Assembly (NCBI RefSeq): GCF_037948395.1
Contig: NZ_CP149940.1
Coordinates: forward strand, 4,340,001-4,404,000
DNA length: 64,000 nucleotides
Origin: Serratia nevei
GTDB lineage: Bacteria; Pseudomonadota; Gammaproteobacteria; Enterobacterales; Enterobacteriaceae
Direction of reading: 5' to 3'
In this document: in pieces, positions 9,283-18,997 of the stretch
How the letters are laid out: each line of letters opens with the position of its first letter
Numbering within the stretch: position 1 is the first letter of the stretch
Notes under the pieces: model-generated
Told to the model about the DNA's origin: nothing
The model's database searches: none
The model's input: only the letters and a program-made list of their open reading frames with translations
Position numbers and translations under genes: made by a program

Positions 9283-9306
9283 AAAAAAAGGGGCCAAGGC
9301 CCCCTT
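9283..9306 (-). terminator. Terminator of mscS
   Basis: The stem AAGGGGCC/GGCCCCCTT is followed on the minus strand by seven T residues, a few bases past the mscS stop codon. Confidence 0.85.
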
Positions 9307-9311
9307 CTCTG

Positions 9312-10178
9312 TTATTCCGCCTTGGCGGAAGCGTCTTCGGTGCGATACAGGTGCACGTCCATCTGCGGGAACGGAATGCCGATGTTGTGGGCATCCAGCG
9401 CGCGCTTGAAGTTTTCCATCAAATCGAAGTACACGTTCCAGTATTCCGCGTTGGTGGTCCAGGAGCGGGTGACGAAGTTCAGGGAAGACGGTGCCATCTC
9501 GTTCAGACGCACAGTCACGCCTTTGGCATGCATGATTCGCTTGTCGGCGGCGATCACGTCGCCCAGCACCTTCTTCACCACGTCGATATCGGCATTGTAG
9601 GCCACGCCTACCACGATATCCACGCGGCGGTTCGGTTCACGGGAGTAGTTGATGATGTTGCCGGCGATGATTTTACCGTTCGGCACCACGATGGTTTTGT
9701 TGTCTGCGGTACGCAGGGTGGTGGAGAAAATCTGCACCTGATCGACGGTACCGGCCACGCCGCCCAGATCGACATATTCACCCACGCGCAGCGGGCGGAA
9801 GATCACCAGCAGCACGCCGGCGGCGAAGTTGGACAACGACCCTTGCAGCGCCAGACCGACGGCCAAACCGGCGGCACCCAGCACGGCGATCACCGAGGTG
9901 GTCTGCACGCCAACGCGCCCCAGCACCGCGATGAAGGTGAACGCCAGCACGCCGTAGCGCACGATCGCCGACAGAAAGTCTGCCACCGTGGCGTCGATGC
10001 CGCGCAGCTTCATCACGCGGTTCAGCGCATTACCGACCACGCGGGCCACGATCGAACCGATGATCAGGATAACGATGGCGGCGACGATATTCACCGCGTA
10101 CTGGATCAACAGATCCTGGTTCTTCACCAACCAGTCGCCGGCACCGTTGATGCCGTCTACTACATTCAAATCTTTCAT
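9312..10178 (-). CDS. mscS: Small-conductance mechanosensitive channel
   Basis: MscS opens under membrane tension to release solutes during hypo-osmotic shock; it is an inner-membrane heptamer. The 288-residue product has three hydrophobic segments in its first 130 residues. The third is the pore helix with the Gly/Ala pattern ([20 protein letters not shown]), followed by the beta domain ([19 protein letters not shown]) and the alpha/beta cage. The length matches E. coli MscS (286). In E. coli it is next to argO; here about 5 kb has been inserted between them. Confidence 0.96.
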   Translation of the reverse strand: MKDLNVVDGINGAGDWLVKNQDLLIQYAVNIVAAIVILIIGSIVARVVGNALNRVMKLRGIDATVADFLSAIVRYGVLAFTFIAVLGRVGVQTTSVIAVLGAAGLAVGLALQGSLSNFAAGVLLVIFRPLRVGEYVDLGGVAGTVDQVQIFSTTLRTADNKTIVVPNGKIIAGNIINYSREPNRRVDIVVGVAYNADIDVVKKVLGDVIAADKRIMHAKGVTVRLNEMAPSSLNFVTRSWTTNAEYWNVYFDLMENFKRALDAHNIGIPFPQMDVHLYRTEDASAKAE

Positions 10179-10383
10179 TCGTGTCGTCCTAACTCAGTCC
10201 CTAACGGGAGAAACTCGCAAAAATACACTGGCCTCGGCGGCCAGTAGGAAACCACCGCCTAAGGGTAACCAACATTAAAGGCTCATGCCAACCGTCAGCG
10301 TTAAAAATAGCCGAAACCGCCCGCCGCTTCTTCTATGCTGAGAACAGCGCGTTGGCCATTTCACGACAAGGGATCCGTTAATC

Positions 10384-11052
10384 ATGCACATTCGCTCTTC
10401 GCTCAAACACTATTGGCAAGTGCGGCCCAGGCTGCTGTTTTCCGTCGGCGCAGGGCTGCTGTGCTTTCTGCTGCTGCCCGCCCAACTCTCGCTGCTGCAG
10501 CGCCTGATGATCGGCTGGAATACGCTGGCCTGGCTCTACCTGCTGTTTCTCTGGCGGCTGATGCTGATCAGCACGCCGCAGCACATTCGCCAGATCGCCC
10601 GGCGGCAGGATGAAAGCGCCAGTATGGTGCTGACGCTGGTCAGCCTCGGTTGCCTGGTCAGTTTACTCGCGATCCTGTTTGAACTGAGCAGCGCCAAACA
10701 GGTGGCCGGCTCTCTGAAGACGCTGCATTTGCTGCTGACCGGTGCCACGCTGGTGGTCTCCTGGCTGCTGCTGCCGACCGCCTTCACCATGCACTATGCC
10801 CACCAGTTTTATCGCCAGGGTGCACAGCAGGATCCTTTGCCGCTGCTGTTCCCCGGTAACCTCACCGAGCCGACCTATCTGGATTTCGCCTACTTCTCCT
10901 TCACCATTGCGGTGGCGTCGCAAACCGCCGATGTGGCGGTCGGAGCAGCGGAGGTGCGTAAGGTCACCCTGCTGCAGTCGGTGATCTCCTTCGCGTTCAA
11001 CATGCTGATCCTGGGCCTGTCTATTAACGTCGGCGCCGGCCTGCTGGGCTGA
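10384..11052 (+). CDS. DUF1345 membrane protein
   Basis: The 222-residue protein has about five to six hydrophobic segments and matches the DUF1345 family by its C-terminal block PTYLDFAYFSFTIAVASQTADV. That block, with polar residues in a membrane setting, is the family hallmark. No enzymatic function is known to me. It lies between mscS and fbaA in opposite orientation to both and ends in a shared terminator with fbaA. Confidence 0.85.
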   Translation: MHIRSSLKHYWQVRPRLLFSVGAGLLCFLLLPAQLSLLQRLMIGWNTLAWLYLLFLWRLMLISTPQHIRQIARRQDESASMVLTLVSLGCLVSLLAILFELSSAKQVAGSLKTLHLLLTGATLVVSWLLLPTAFTMHYAHQFYRQGAQQDPLPLLFPGNLTEPTYLDFAYFSFTIAVASQTADVAVGAAEVRKVTLLQSVISFAFNMLILGLSINVGAGLLG

Positions 11053-11057
11053 AAACG

Positions 11058-11085
11058 AAAAAGGCTCCCCGCAGGGAGCCTTTTG
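11058..11085. terminator. Bidirectional terminator between DUF1345 gene and fbaA
   Basis: The stem AAAAGGCTCCC/GGGAGCCTTTT with a short CGCA-type loop has A-rich and T-rich flanks. It can end both convergent transcripts. Confidence 0.88.
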
Positions 11086-11108
11086 CATCGTGCAACAGGT
11101 GCCGAAGA

Positions 11109-12188
11109 TTACAGAACGTCTACCGCGTTCAGATCTTTGAAGGCCTGCTCCAGACGCGTCACCATGCTGGTCTGCGCTGCGCGCAGCCATACGCGTGGAT
11201 CGTAGTATTTCTTGTTCGGCTGATCGGCGCCTTTCGGGTTGCCCAGCTGGCCCTGCAGGTAAGCTTCGTTCGCTTTGTAGTACTGCAGGATGCCGTCCCA
11301 GGTCGCCCATTGGGTGTCGGTGTCGATGTTCATCTTGATCACGCCGTAACCCACAGACTCTTTGATCTCTGCGTCGGTAGAACCGGAACCGCCGTGGAAC
11401 ACGAAGTTCAGGCTGTTGTGCGGCAGGTTGAATTTCTTGGACACGTAGTCCTGAGAATCACGCAGGATGGTCGGGGTCAGCTTGACGTTGCCTGGCTTGT
11501 ACACGCCGTGCACGTTACCGAAGGAGGCAGCGATGGTGAAGCGCGGGCTGATGGCGTTCAGTTTTTCGTACGCGTAAGCCACGTCTTCCGGCTGGGTGTA
11601 CAGAGCGGATGCGTCCATATGGCTGTTGTCCACGCCATCTTCTTCACCGCCGGTGCAGCCCAGTTCGATTTCCAGCGTCATGCCGATTTTGGCCATGCGC
11701 TTCAGGTAGGCGCTGCAGATCTCGATGTTTTCTTCCAGAGATTCTTCAGACAGATCGATCATGTGGGAAGAGAACAGCGGTTTGCCGGTAGCGGCGAAGT
11801 GCTTCTCGCCGGCGTCCAGCAGGCCGTCCAGCCATGGCAGCAGTTTCTTCGCGCAGTGGTCGGTGTGCAGGATCACCGGCACGCCGTAGTGTTCAGCCAT
11901 CTGGTGAACGTGGTGTGCGCCAGAGATGGCGCCCAGAATCGCTGCGCCCTGAGGCACATCGGTCTTCACGCCTTTGCCGGCGATGAACGCGGCGCCGCCG
12001 TTGGAGAACTGAACGATGACCGGCGCGCGCACTTTAGCCGCGGCTTCCAGCACTGCGTTGATGGAGTCGGTACCCACGCAGTTTACCGCTGGCAGCGCAA
12101 AGTTGTTCTCTTTAGCAACTGCGAAGACTTTCTGAACGTCATCACCCGTGATGACACCCGGTTTTACGAAATCAAAAATTTTAGACAT
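11109..12188 (-). CDS. fbaA: Class II fructose-bisphosphate aldolase
   Basis: FbaA cleaves fructose 1,6-bisphosphate to dihydroxyacetone phosphate and glyceraldehyde 3-phosphate. The 359-residue sequence has the zinc-binding HTDHCAKKLLPW near residue 107, ELGCTGGEEDG, and the loop VFHGGSGSTDAEI near residue 263. The length equals that of E. coli FbaA. It is the last gene of the epd-pgk-fbaA run, 116 bases after pgk. Confidence 0.98.
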   Translation of the reverse strand: MSKIFDFVKPGVITGDDVQKVFAVAKENNFALPAVNCVGTDSINAVLEAAAKVRAPVIVQFSNGGAAFIAGKGVKTDVPQGAAILGAISGAHHVHQMAEHYGVPVILHTDHCAKKLLPWLDGLLDAGEKHFAATGKPLFSSHMIDLSEESLEENIEICSAYLKRMAKIGMTLEIELGCTGGEEDGVDNSHMDASALYTQPEDVAYAYEKLNAISPRFTIAASFGNVHGVYKPGNVKLTPTILRDSQDYVSKKFNLPHNSLNFVFHGGSGSTDAEIKESVGYGVIKMNIDTDTQWATWDGILQYYKANEAYLQGQLGNPKGADQPNKKYYDPRVWLRAAQTSMVTRLEQAFKDLNAVDVL

Positions 12189-12304
12189 GTTACTTTGTCC
12201 TGTTTCGTCGGCCGTAGATGGATGTAAATCGATGTTTTCACGCCGCGCAGCATTAGCCGCGCGGTATAAAACAAACGGGCGGCTTTCGCCTCCCGTTGTC
12301 TGAA

Positions 12305-13468
12305 TTACTGCTTAGCGCGCTCTTCCAGCATCACGACTGCAGGCAGCGGTTTCCCTTCAACAAATTCCAGGAATGCGCCACCGCCGGTGGAGATGTAGGA
12401 AATTTTGTCAGCGATACCGAACAGATCGATGGCTGCCAGAGTGTCGCCGCCGCCAGCGATAGAGAAAGCGTCGCTATCGGCGATCGCGCGGGCGACAATT
12501 TCGGTGCCCTTACGGAAGTTAGGGAACTCGAATACGCCAACCGGGCCATTCCACAGAATGGTCTTGGCGTTCTTCAGGATAACGGCCAGACGCTCGGCAG
12601 AGACGTCGCCCATATCCAGAATTTGCTCGTTGTCCTGGATCTCGTTGGCCTGCTTCACGGTTGCGGTCGCGGTTTCGGAGAACTCAGTCGCGACGCGCAC
12701 GTCGGTCGGAACCGGGATGTCGCAGGTTTCCAGCAGTTTCTGCGCGTTCGGGATCAGGTCAGGTTCGTACAGGGACTGGCCCACGTTGTTGCCCTGCGCC
12801 GCCACGAAGGTGTTGGCGATGCCGCCGCCGACGATCAGCTGATCGGCGATTTTGGACAGGGAATCCAGCACGGTCAGTTTGGTGGACACTTTAGAACCGC
12901 CCACGATGGCGACCATCGGACGGGCCGGGTTGCCCAGGGCCTTGCCCAGCGCTTCCAGCTCGGCGGACAGCAGCGGGCCGGCACAGGCGACAGGCGCAAA
13001 CTTGCCCACGCCGTGGGTGGAAGCCTGCGCGCGGTGCGCGGTGCCGAACGCGTCCATCACGTACACGTCGCACAGCGCCGCGTATTTCTTGGACAGGGTT
13101 TCGTCGTCTTTCTTCTCGCCCTTATTGAAACGGACGTTTTCCAGCACCACCAGTTCGCCTTCGGCGACGTCGACGCCATCCAGATAATCCTTCGCCAGAC
13201 GCACTGGGGATTTCAGGTGATCTTTCAGGTAGTTGACCACAGGCAGCAGGGAGAATTCTTCGTTGTACTCGCCTTCGGTAGGACGACCCAGGTGGGAGGT
13301 CACCATCACGCGGGCGCCTTGCTTCAGCGCAGCTTCGATAGTCGGCAGGGAAGCGCGGATACGCGCGTCGGAAGTCACTTTACCGTCTTTTACCGGCACG
13401 TTCAGATCGGAGCGGATCAGTACGCGTTTACCCGCCAGATCCAGATCGGTCATCTTAATTACAGACAT
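12305..13468 (-). CDS. pgk: Phosphoglycerate kinase
   Basis: Pgk transfers phosphate from 1,3-bisphosphoglycerate to ADP in glycolysis. The 387-residue protein shows the N-terminal [17 protein letters not shown], the hinge region [13 protein letters not shown] and the nucleotide-binding AGGGDTLAA. These are the standard two-domain features, and the length matches the E. coli enzyme. It is the middle gene of epd-pgk-fbaA, 70 bases after epd, and probably follows the same Cra-controlled promoter. Confidence 0.98.
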   Translation of the reverse strand: MSVIKMTDLDLAGKRVLIRSDLNVPVKDGKVTSDARIRASLPTIEAALKQGARVMVTSHLGRPTEGEYNEEFSLLPVVNYLKDHLKSPVRLAKDYLDGVDVAEGELVVLENVRFNKGEKKDDETLSKKYAALCDVYVMDAFGTAHRAQASTHGVGKFAPVACAGPLLSAELEALGKALGNPARPMVAIVGGSKVSTKLTVLDSLSKIADQLIVGGGIANTFVAAQGNNVGQSLYEPDLIPNAQKLLETCDIPVPTDVRVATEFSETATATVKQANEIQDNEQILDMGDVSAERLAVILKNAKTILWNGPVGVFEFPNFRKGTEIVARAIADSDAFSIAGGGDTLAAIDLFGIADKISYISTGGGAFLEFVEGKPLPAVVMLEERAKQ

Positions 13469-13538
13469 GGTGAACCCTCTTTATTGAATCTCTATAAAAT
13501 TGCCTGAGCAGCGCGCCTGTCACGCCGGCGCCGCCGTA

Positions 13539-14555
13539 CTAGAAACCGCTGGCGGCCATTGCCCGTGTGGTATCCAACATCCGATTGGCAAAGCCCCATT
13601 CATTGTCGCACCAGACCAAGGTCTTTATCAGGTGCTGCCCGCTGACCCGGGTCTGCGTACCGTCGACGATAGCGCTGTGCGGGTCATGGTTAAAATCGAT
13701 CGAGACCAATGGTAATTCCGTGTAGTCAACTATACCACGAAATGACTCCCGTGCGGCCTTTTGCAACAGCTGGTTGACCTCCGCCACCTTCACCGCGGCG
13801 CTCACGCTGACGCTGAGATCGATAGCCGTCACGTTGATGGTCGGCACGCGCACCGAGATCGCCTCGAAGCGATCGCAAAACTGCGGGAAGATACGGGTGA
13901 TGCCCGCGGCCAGCTTGGTGTCGACCGGAATGATCGACTGGCTCGCCGCGCGGGTGCGCCGCAAATCCGCGTGATACGCGTCGATCACCGGCTGATCGTT
14001 CATCGCCGAGTGAATGGTGGTCACGGTGCCGGATTCGATGCTGTAGGCGTCGTCCAGCAGCTTGATCACCGGAATAATGCAGTTGGTGGTGCACGAGGCG
14101 TTGGACACGATGCGATGTTCCGCCAACAGCGTCTGATGGTTGACGCCGAACACGATGGTAGCGTCCAGATCGTTGCCGCCCGGATGGGCGAACAGCACTT
14201 TCTTCGCCCCCGCCGCCAGATGGGCTTCGCCATCCGCCCGGCTGCCGTACACGCCGCTGCAGTCCAGCACCACGTCGACGCCCAGCTCGCCCCAGGGCAA
14301 CTGCTCCACCGCCGGCTGATGCAACAGGCGAATCGCGTCGTCCCCGACGCTCAGCGTGTCGCACTCTTGCCGCACATCCCAGGCGAAGCGACCGTGGCTG
14401 GAATCGTACTTCAGCAGATGGGCCATGCCCTCGGCATTCGCCAGCTCGTTGATCGCCACCACGGAGATTTCCGCCCGTCGTCCCGATTCGTACAGTGCGC
14501 GCAATACGCTGCGGCCGATGCGGCCAAAGCCGTTTATCGCTATGCGGATGGTCAT
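13539..14555 (-). CDS. epd: Erythrose-4-phosphate dehydrogenase
   Basis: Epd oxidises erythrose 4-phosphate to 4-phosphoerythronate, the entry to the DXP-dependent pyridoxal phosphate pathway. The 338-residue protein is a GAPDH paralogue with the NAD-binding [17 protein letters not shown] at the N terminus. The active site is [10 protein letters not shown] near residue 155. The adjacent pgk and the family-specific N terminus [14 protein letters not shown] favour Epd over GapA. The frame extends further upstream, but the start at 14555 matches the family and is preceded by AGGAGCA. Confidence 0.95.
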   Translation of the reverse strand: MTIRIAINGFGRIGRSVLRALYESGRRAEISVVAINELANAEGMAHLLKYDSSHGRFAWDVRQECDTLSVGDDAIRLLHQPAVEQLPWGELGVDVVLDCSGVYGSRADGEAHLAAGAKKVLFAHPGGNDLDATIVFGVNHQTLLAEHRIVSNASCTTNCIIPVIKLLDDAYSIESGTVTTIHSAMNDQPVIDAYHADLRRTRAASQSIIPVDTKLAAGITRIFPQFCDRFEAISVRVPTINVTAIDLSVSVSAAVKVAEVNQLLQKAARESFRGIVDYTELPLVSIDFNHDPHSAIVDGTQTRVSGQHLIKTLVWCDNEWGFANRMLDTTRAMAASGF

Positions 14556-14868
14556 GCTGCTCCTGAAAAAGGGCCGTCCCCGCCGGGCTGACTCACCGGC
14601 GCCGGGCCGGCGCTGACTGGTTGTCTCACTAACCCGCATAGAGTAGTGGATCGCACCGCCCGCTGTGAATCGCCGCGTTTGCATTATTCCCGCGCTTCAG
14701 CGGCTTTTCGCCGCCGTCACATCGGCATTTCTGTCGAAGAGTGCTTCAACTGAAACGCTTCAGCTGAGCATAAACCAAAGTTTTGGCAAAAGGAACAGGT
14801 GCAACAGTTCCACAAGTAACGGAGGGGAGTTTTACGAGCATAAGATGATCTGGCGCACATTTTTGGCC
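14556..14868. other. Intergenic region between dmlR end and epd start
   Basis: This 313-bp region lies upstream of epd and downstream of the LysR gene. Its middle holds the Cra-type palindrome listed separately and AT-rich sequence that includes a TATGCT hexamer on the minus strand as a possible -10 box. No short gene is convincing in it. Confidence 0.5.
14751..14762. promoter_or_regulatory. Cra (FruR) operator upstream of epd-pgk-fbaA
   Basis: The palindrome TGAAACGCTTCA matches the Cra consensus TGAAACGTTTCA except at the centre. It lies about 195 bases upstream of epd, just downstream of a TATGCT -10-like hexamer on the minus strand, which suits repression. The E. coli epd-pgk operon is a known Cra target. 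Confidence 0.75.
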
Positions 14869-15807
14869 TCAAGGCCGCGGCGAATTTTCACTCGCCGCCC
14901 CCGTTTCGCCATAGTGCTCACGGAAATAGTCGCGCAAAAATTCGACCGTCACCCGCACTTTCGCCGACGTTGCCAGCCGGGAAACGTACACCGCCCAGAT
15001 GTTGGCCGGCTGAAAATACTCCGGCAGAATGTGCACCAACCTGCCGCTGTCGATGTTCTCTTTCACGTCCCAGGCGGAACGCAGCGCAACGCCCTGCCCG
15101 TCCAGGCACCACTGGTGCACGATTTCGCCGTGGTTCGACGCCAGCGCCCCCGTCACCTTCACCGTCTCTTCGCCGCCTGGCCCCTGCAACCGCCACAGCC
15201 CGAACGGGTGATCGCGCTCCTTGATCACCAGGCAAGCGCGGCCCGCCAGCTCCGCCACGCTTTTCGGCACGCCGTGGCGCTGCAGATACGCCGGCGAAGC
15301 GCACAGGATGCGCTGGTTGTCCGCCAGCTTGCGCGCGATCAGATTAGGGGCGATATCGTCGCCGATGCGGATATCCAGATCGAACCCTTCGCTGACCAGA
15401 TCCACCAACCGATCGGACACGTCAAGCCGCAGCTCCAGCTGCGGATACTCCCGCGCCAGCGCCGACAGCGCCGGGGCCACGAAGCGCCGGCCGAAGCCGA
15501 AGCTGCTGACCACGCGCAGCATGCCCTGCGGCGCCTGACGCACCTCGGACAGTTCGTCCATCATCTGATCGACATCGTTGAGAATGCGCTGCGCCCATTC
15601 GTAGATGCGCTCGCCGTCCTCGGTGATCGCCACCCGCCGCGTGGTGCGGTGCAGCAGCGACACGTCCAGCGCCTTTTCCAGCAACGCGATGCGTTTGCTG
15701 ATAAAGGCCGGCGACACGCCCAGCTCTTCGGCGGCGGCGGCAAACCCGGCGCGGCGCGCCACCAGCACGAACACCCGCAGGTCACTCAGGATCGGCATAT
15801 TGTTCAT
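14869..15807 (-). CDS. dmlR: LysR-type regulator, DmlR-like
   Basis: A LysR-type regulator of about 312 residues with the N-terminal helix-turn-helix FVLVARRAGFAAAAEELGVS and PAFISKRIALLE. It is of the group with an LDIRIGDD effector domain. It is divergent from dmlA, the same arrangement as dmlR-dmlA in E. coli, where DmlR activates dmlA when D-malate is present. Three starts are possible: GTG 15828, ATG 15807 and ATG 15798. None has a good ribosome-binding site, so the N terminus is uncertain. The dmlR name rests on position and similarity. Confidence 0.82.
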   Translation of the reverse strand: MNNMPILSDLRVFVLVARRAGFAAAAEELGVSPAFISKRIALLEKALDVSLLHRTTRRVAITEDGERIYEWAQRILNDVDQMMDELSEVRQAPQGMLRVVSSFGFGRRFVAPALSALAREYPQLELRLDVSDRLVDLVSEGFDLDIRIGDDIAPNLIARKLADNQRILCASPAYLQRHGVPKSVAELAGRACLVIKERDHPFGLWRLQGPGGEETVKVTGALASNHGEIVHQWCLDGQGVALRSAWDVKENIDSGRLVHILPEYFQPANIWAVYVSRLATSAKVRVTVEFLRDYFREHYGETGAASENSPRP

Positions 15808-15838
15808 GATTCGTGTTTTATGTTTCACCGTTTTCGAG

Positions 15839-15859
15839 ATTGATTAACAGTTAGTCAAT
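15839..15859. promoter_or_regulatory. LysR-type operator between dmlR and dmlA
   Basis: The perfect inverted repeat ATTGA-N11-TCAAT fits the T-N11-A operator pattern of LysR regulators. It is centred in the 103-bp gap between the divergent genes and is the likely DmlR site. Confidence 0.65.
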
Positions 15860-15910
15860 TATAGGATAACAGTGTTGTCAATCTCCCCTACCTACAAATG
15901 AGACCTCTGT

Positions 15911-16996
15911 ATGAGCAAAACTTACAAGATTGCCGCTATCCCCGGGGACGGTATCGGGCGGGAAGTGTTGCCGGAAGGCATACGGGTATTGCAGGCGGCG
16001 GCGGCGCGCTGGGATCTGTCGCTGGAATTCAACACCTTCGAGTGGGCCAGCTGCGACTACTACCAGCACCACGGCCAGATGATGCCTGACGATTGGTTTG
16101 AGCAGCTCAAGGGCTTCGACGCCATCTATTTCGGCGCCGTCGGCTGGCCGGATACGGTGCCCGATCACATTTCGCTGTGGGGTTCGCTGCTGAAATTCCG
16201 CCGCGACTTCGAGCAGTACGTCAACCTGCGCCCGGTGCGGCTGTTTCCCGGCGTGCCCTGCCCGCTGGCGAACAAACAGCCGGGCGACATCGATTTCTAC
16301 GTGGTGCGCGAAAATACCGAAGGGGAATACTCCTCGCTCGGCGGGCGGATGTTCGAAGGCACCGAACGCGAGATGGTGATCCAGGAATCGGTCTTCACCC
16401 GTCAGGGCGTGGACCGCATTCTGAAATACGCCTTCGAGCTGGCGCAGCAGCGCCCGCGCAAACGCCTGACCGCCGCCACCAAGTCCAACGGCATGGCCAT
16501 CAGCATGCCGTACTGGGATGAGCGCGTGGCGGAGATGGCGCGCCAGTACCCCGATATCGCCTGGGACAAACAGCACATCGATATTCTGTGCGCGCGCTTC
16601 GTGCTGACTCCCGAACGCTTCGACGTGGTGGTGGCCTCCAACCTGTTCGGCGATATTTTGTCGGATCTCGGCCCGGCCTGCACCGGCACCATCGGCATTG
16701 CGCCGTCGGCCAACCTGAACCCGGAGCGCAACTTCCCGTCGCTGTTCGAACCGGTACACGGCTCGGCGCCGGACATTTTCGGCAAGAACATCGCCAACCC
16801 GATCGCCATGATCTGGAGCGGCGCGATGATGCTGGATTTCCTCGGCGACGGCGATGCCCGTTACCGCCAGGCGCACGACGGCATCCTGCAGGCGATCGAG
16901 CGCATCATCGCCGACGGGCCGCGCACGCCGGACATGCGCGGCGATGCCTCCACCCAGCAAGTTGGCCAGGCGATCGCCGCCCTGCTGCAACGCTAA
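15911..16996 (+). CDS. dmlA: D-malate dehydrogenase (decarboxylating)
   Basis: DmlA oxidatively decarboxylates D-malate to pyruvate with NAD. Relatives also act on tartrate and isopropylmalate. The 361-residue sequence is collinear with E. coli DmlA: AAIPGDGIGREVLPEGIRVL, then FGAVGWPDTVPDHISLWGSL, the substrate-binding VNLRPVRLFPGVPCPL and the metal site NLFGDILSDLGPACTG. It lies upstream of the carnitine genes in the same direction, as in E. coli yeaU-yeaVWX. It would take the malate released by that pathway to pyruvate. Confidence 0.93.
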   Translation: MSKTYKIAAIPGDGIGREVLPEGIRVLQAAAARWDLSLEFNTFEWASCDYYQHHGQMMPDDWFEQLKGFDAIYFGAVGWPDTVPDHISLWGSLLKFRRDFEQYVNLRPVRLFPGVPCPLANKQPGDIDFYVVRENTEGEYSSLGGRMFEGTEREMVIQESVFTRQGVDRILKYAFELAQQRPRKRLTAATKSNGMAISMPYWDERVAEMARQYPDIAWDKQHIDILCARFVLTPERFDVVVASNLFGDILSDLGPACTGTIGIAPSANLNPERNFPSLFEPVHGSAPDIFGKNIANPIAMIWSGAMMLDFLGDGDARYRQAHDGILQAIERIIADGPRTPDMRGDASTQQVGQAIAALLQR

Positions 16997-17360
16997 GCAT
17001 CACCGGTTTTCCTGCGCAGGGCGCCCTTTCGCGCCCTGCTTTGCCACGTCCGTTTTTCCGCTTCGATCGCCGCCGCAAATCCGCTGAAAACCACCGCAGA
17101 AAGCACGCCAATACCCCGGCCAAGATCACAACAAATTGTTTACATACTGTGTTTTATCCTTTTACAGATGCCCCAATTGTGGCCCTCCTGTAATTTGTGC
17201 ACACTCGAAAATGTTAATGAAGAGTAAATATTCTCGGCGGCGTTTTGCCGGGGCGTTTGCTCCTCGCGGTGTAACAAAACAAAGGGTTCAAACCAATAAG
17301 GCCCGGGCGCACCCTACGCTTCGCGCACCGGCCCACCACCGATAACAGGAGTTCACTCCC
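16997..17360. other. Intergenic region between dmlA and the BCCT gene
   Basis: The left end of this 364-bp region carries a 9-bp GC stem (17016-17039, GCAGGGCGC/GCGCCCTGC) followed by a short T-run, a plausible dmlA terminator. The middle is AT-rich and includes TTTACA, a possible -35 box, so the carnitine genes may have their own promoter. AGGAG precedes the BCCT start. No operator was identified. Confidence 0.5.
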
Positions 17361-18971
17361 ATGCAGAGCACCCCTAAAAAGGATGTCACGCTCATCGCCA
17401 TCAGCCTGTGCAGTATTGCGCTGATCGCCATTTGCCTGATGCTCTTTCCGGCTCAATCCGCGCTTATCGCCAACACCATTTTCAACGGCGTCACCCGGCT
17501 GTTCGGTTCAACCATTCAAATCCTGGTGCTGATCGCCCTGCTGGTGGTGCTGTATCTGGCGTTGAGCAAATACGGCAACATCCGCCTCGGCGAAGGCAAA
17601 CCGCAATACTCCACGCTGGCCTGGCTGTTCATGTTCATCTGCGCCGGCCTCGGCTCGTCCACCCTGTATTGGGGGGTAATGGAGTGGGCGTATTACTACC
17701 AGACGCCAGGGCTGAACATCGCGCCGCGCACCCCGAAGGCGCTGGAATACAGCATCAGCTACTCCTTCTTCCACTGGGGCCTGAGCGCTTGGGCAACCTA
17801 TGCCCTCGCCTCGCTGATCATGGCCTACCACTTCCACGTGCGTAAGAACAAAGGGCTCAGCCTGTCGGGGATCATTTCCGCCATCACCGGCGTGCGCGCC
17901 AACGGCCCGATCGGGCGGATGGTGGATCTGATTTTCCTGGTCGCCACCGTCGGCGCCCTCACCATTTCGCTGGTGCTGACCGCCTCCACCTTTACTCGCG
18001 GGCTGACGGCGCTGACCGGCATCCCCGACAATTTCGTGGTGCAGGCGACGGTGATCCTGCTGGCGGCGGTGATTTTCTGCCTCAGCTCCTACATCGGCAT
18101 CGACGGCGGCATGCAGCGCCTGAGCAAAATGGTCGGCTGGGGAGCATTCGCCTTCGCCGGGCTGGTGCTGCTGGTCGGCCCCACCGAGTTCACCATCAAC
18201 AACACCATCAACGCCATCGGCCTGACGGCGCAAAACTTCCTGCAGATGAGCCTGTTCACCGATCCGATGGGCGACGGCAGCTTCAGCCGCAGCTGGACGG
18301 TGTTCTACTGGCTGTGGTGGATCTCTTACACCCCGGGCGTGGCGATGTTCGTCACCCGCGTCTCGCGCGGCCGCAAGATTAAAGAGGTGATCTGGGCGCT
18401 GTTGCTCGGCAGCACCCTCGGCTGCTGGTTCTTCTTCGGCTCGCTGGAAAGCTACGCCATGCACCAGTTCATCAGCGGGCAGCTCAACGTGCCGGAGATC
18501 CTCAGCACCCAGGGCGGCGAAACCGCCGTGCAGATGCTGCTGACGGCGCTGCCGCTCGGCAAGCTGTTCCTGGCCGCCTATCTGTTCATCATGATCATTT
18601 TCCTGGCCTCGCACATGGACGCGGTGGCCTACACCATGGCCGCCACCAGCACCCGCAACCTGCAGGAGGGGCAAGATCCCAGCCCGATGCTGCGCCTGTT
18701 CTGGTGCGTGGTGATCACCCTGATCCCGCTGTCGATCCTGTTCACCGGCGCCTCGCTGGACACCATGAAAACCACGGTGATCCTGACCGCGCTGCCGTTC
18801 CTGCTGGTGCTGCTGGTGAAAACCTACGGCTTTGCCCGCTGGCTGAAGCAGGACTACGCGGCCATTCCGGCTCACCTGATCGAAAGCAGCGCGCCGGCGC
18901 TGCCCGAGGCGCCGCCGGCCGCCGAACTCTCCGCTCCATCGTCGTATCAACCGCGCCCTATGGCGAAATGA
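17361..18971 (+). CDS. yeaV: BCCT-family carnitine/betaine transporter, YeaV-like
   Basis: The 536-residue protein has about 12 membrane segments and belongs to the betaine-choline-carnitine transporter family. Signature pieces are [16 protein letters not shown] in the fourth segment and [20 protein letters not shown] in the eighth. The latter is the Trp-rich region that binds quaternary ammonium groups. The next gene is the carnitine oxygenase, 26 bases downstream, so it most likely imports carnitine or a close betaine. The last 40 residues form a Pro/Ala-rich cytoplasmic tail. Confidence 0.9.
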   Translation: MQSTPKKDVTLIAISLCSIALIAICLMLFPAQSALIANTIFNGVTRLFGSTIQILVLIALLVVLYLALSKYGNIRLGEGKPQYSTLAWLFMFICAGLGSSTLYWGVMEWAYYYQTPGLNIAPRTPKALEYSISYSFFHWGLSAWATYALASLIMAYHFHVRKNKGLSLSGIISAITGVRANGPIGRMVDLIFLVATVGALTISLVLTASTFTRGLTALTGIPDNFVVQATVILLAAVIFCLSSYIGIDGGMQRLSKMVGWGAFAFAGLVLLVGPTEFTINNTINAIGLTAQNFLQMSLFTDPMGDGSFSRSWTVFYWLWWISYTPGVAMFVTRVSRGRKIKEVIWALLLGSTLGCWFFFGSLESYAMHQFISGQLNVPEILSTQGGETAVQMLLTALPLGKLFLAAYLFIMIIFLASHMDAVAYTMAATSTRNLQEGQDPSPMLRLFWCVVITLIPLSILFTGASLDTMKTTVILTALPFLLVLLVKTYGFARWLKQDYAAIPAHLIESSAPALPEAPPAAELSAPSSYQPRPMAK

Positions 18972-18997
18972 CAATAAGAAAAGAGGAAGGTTAACTT

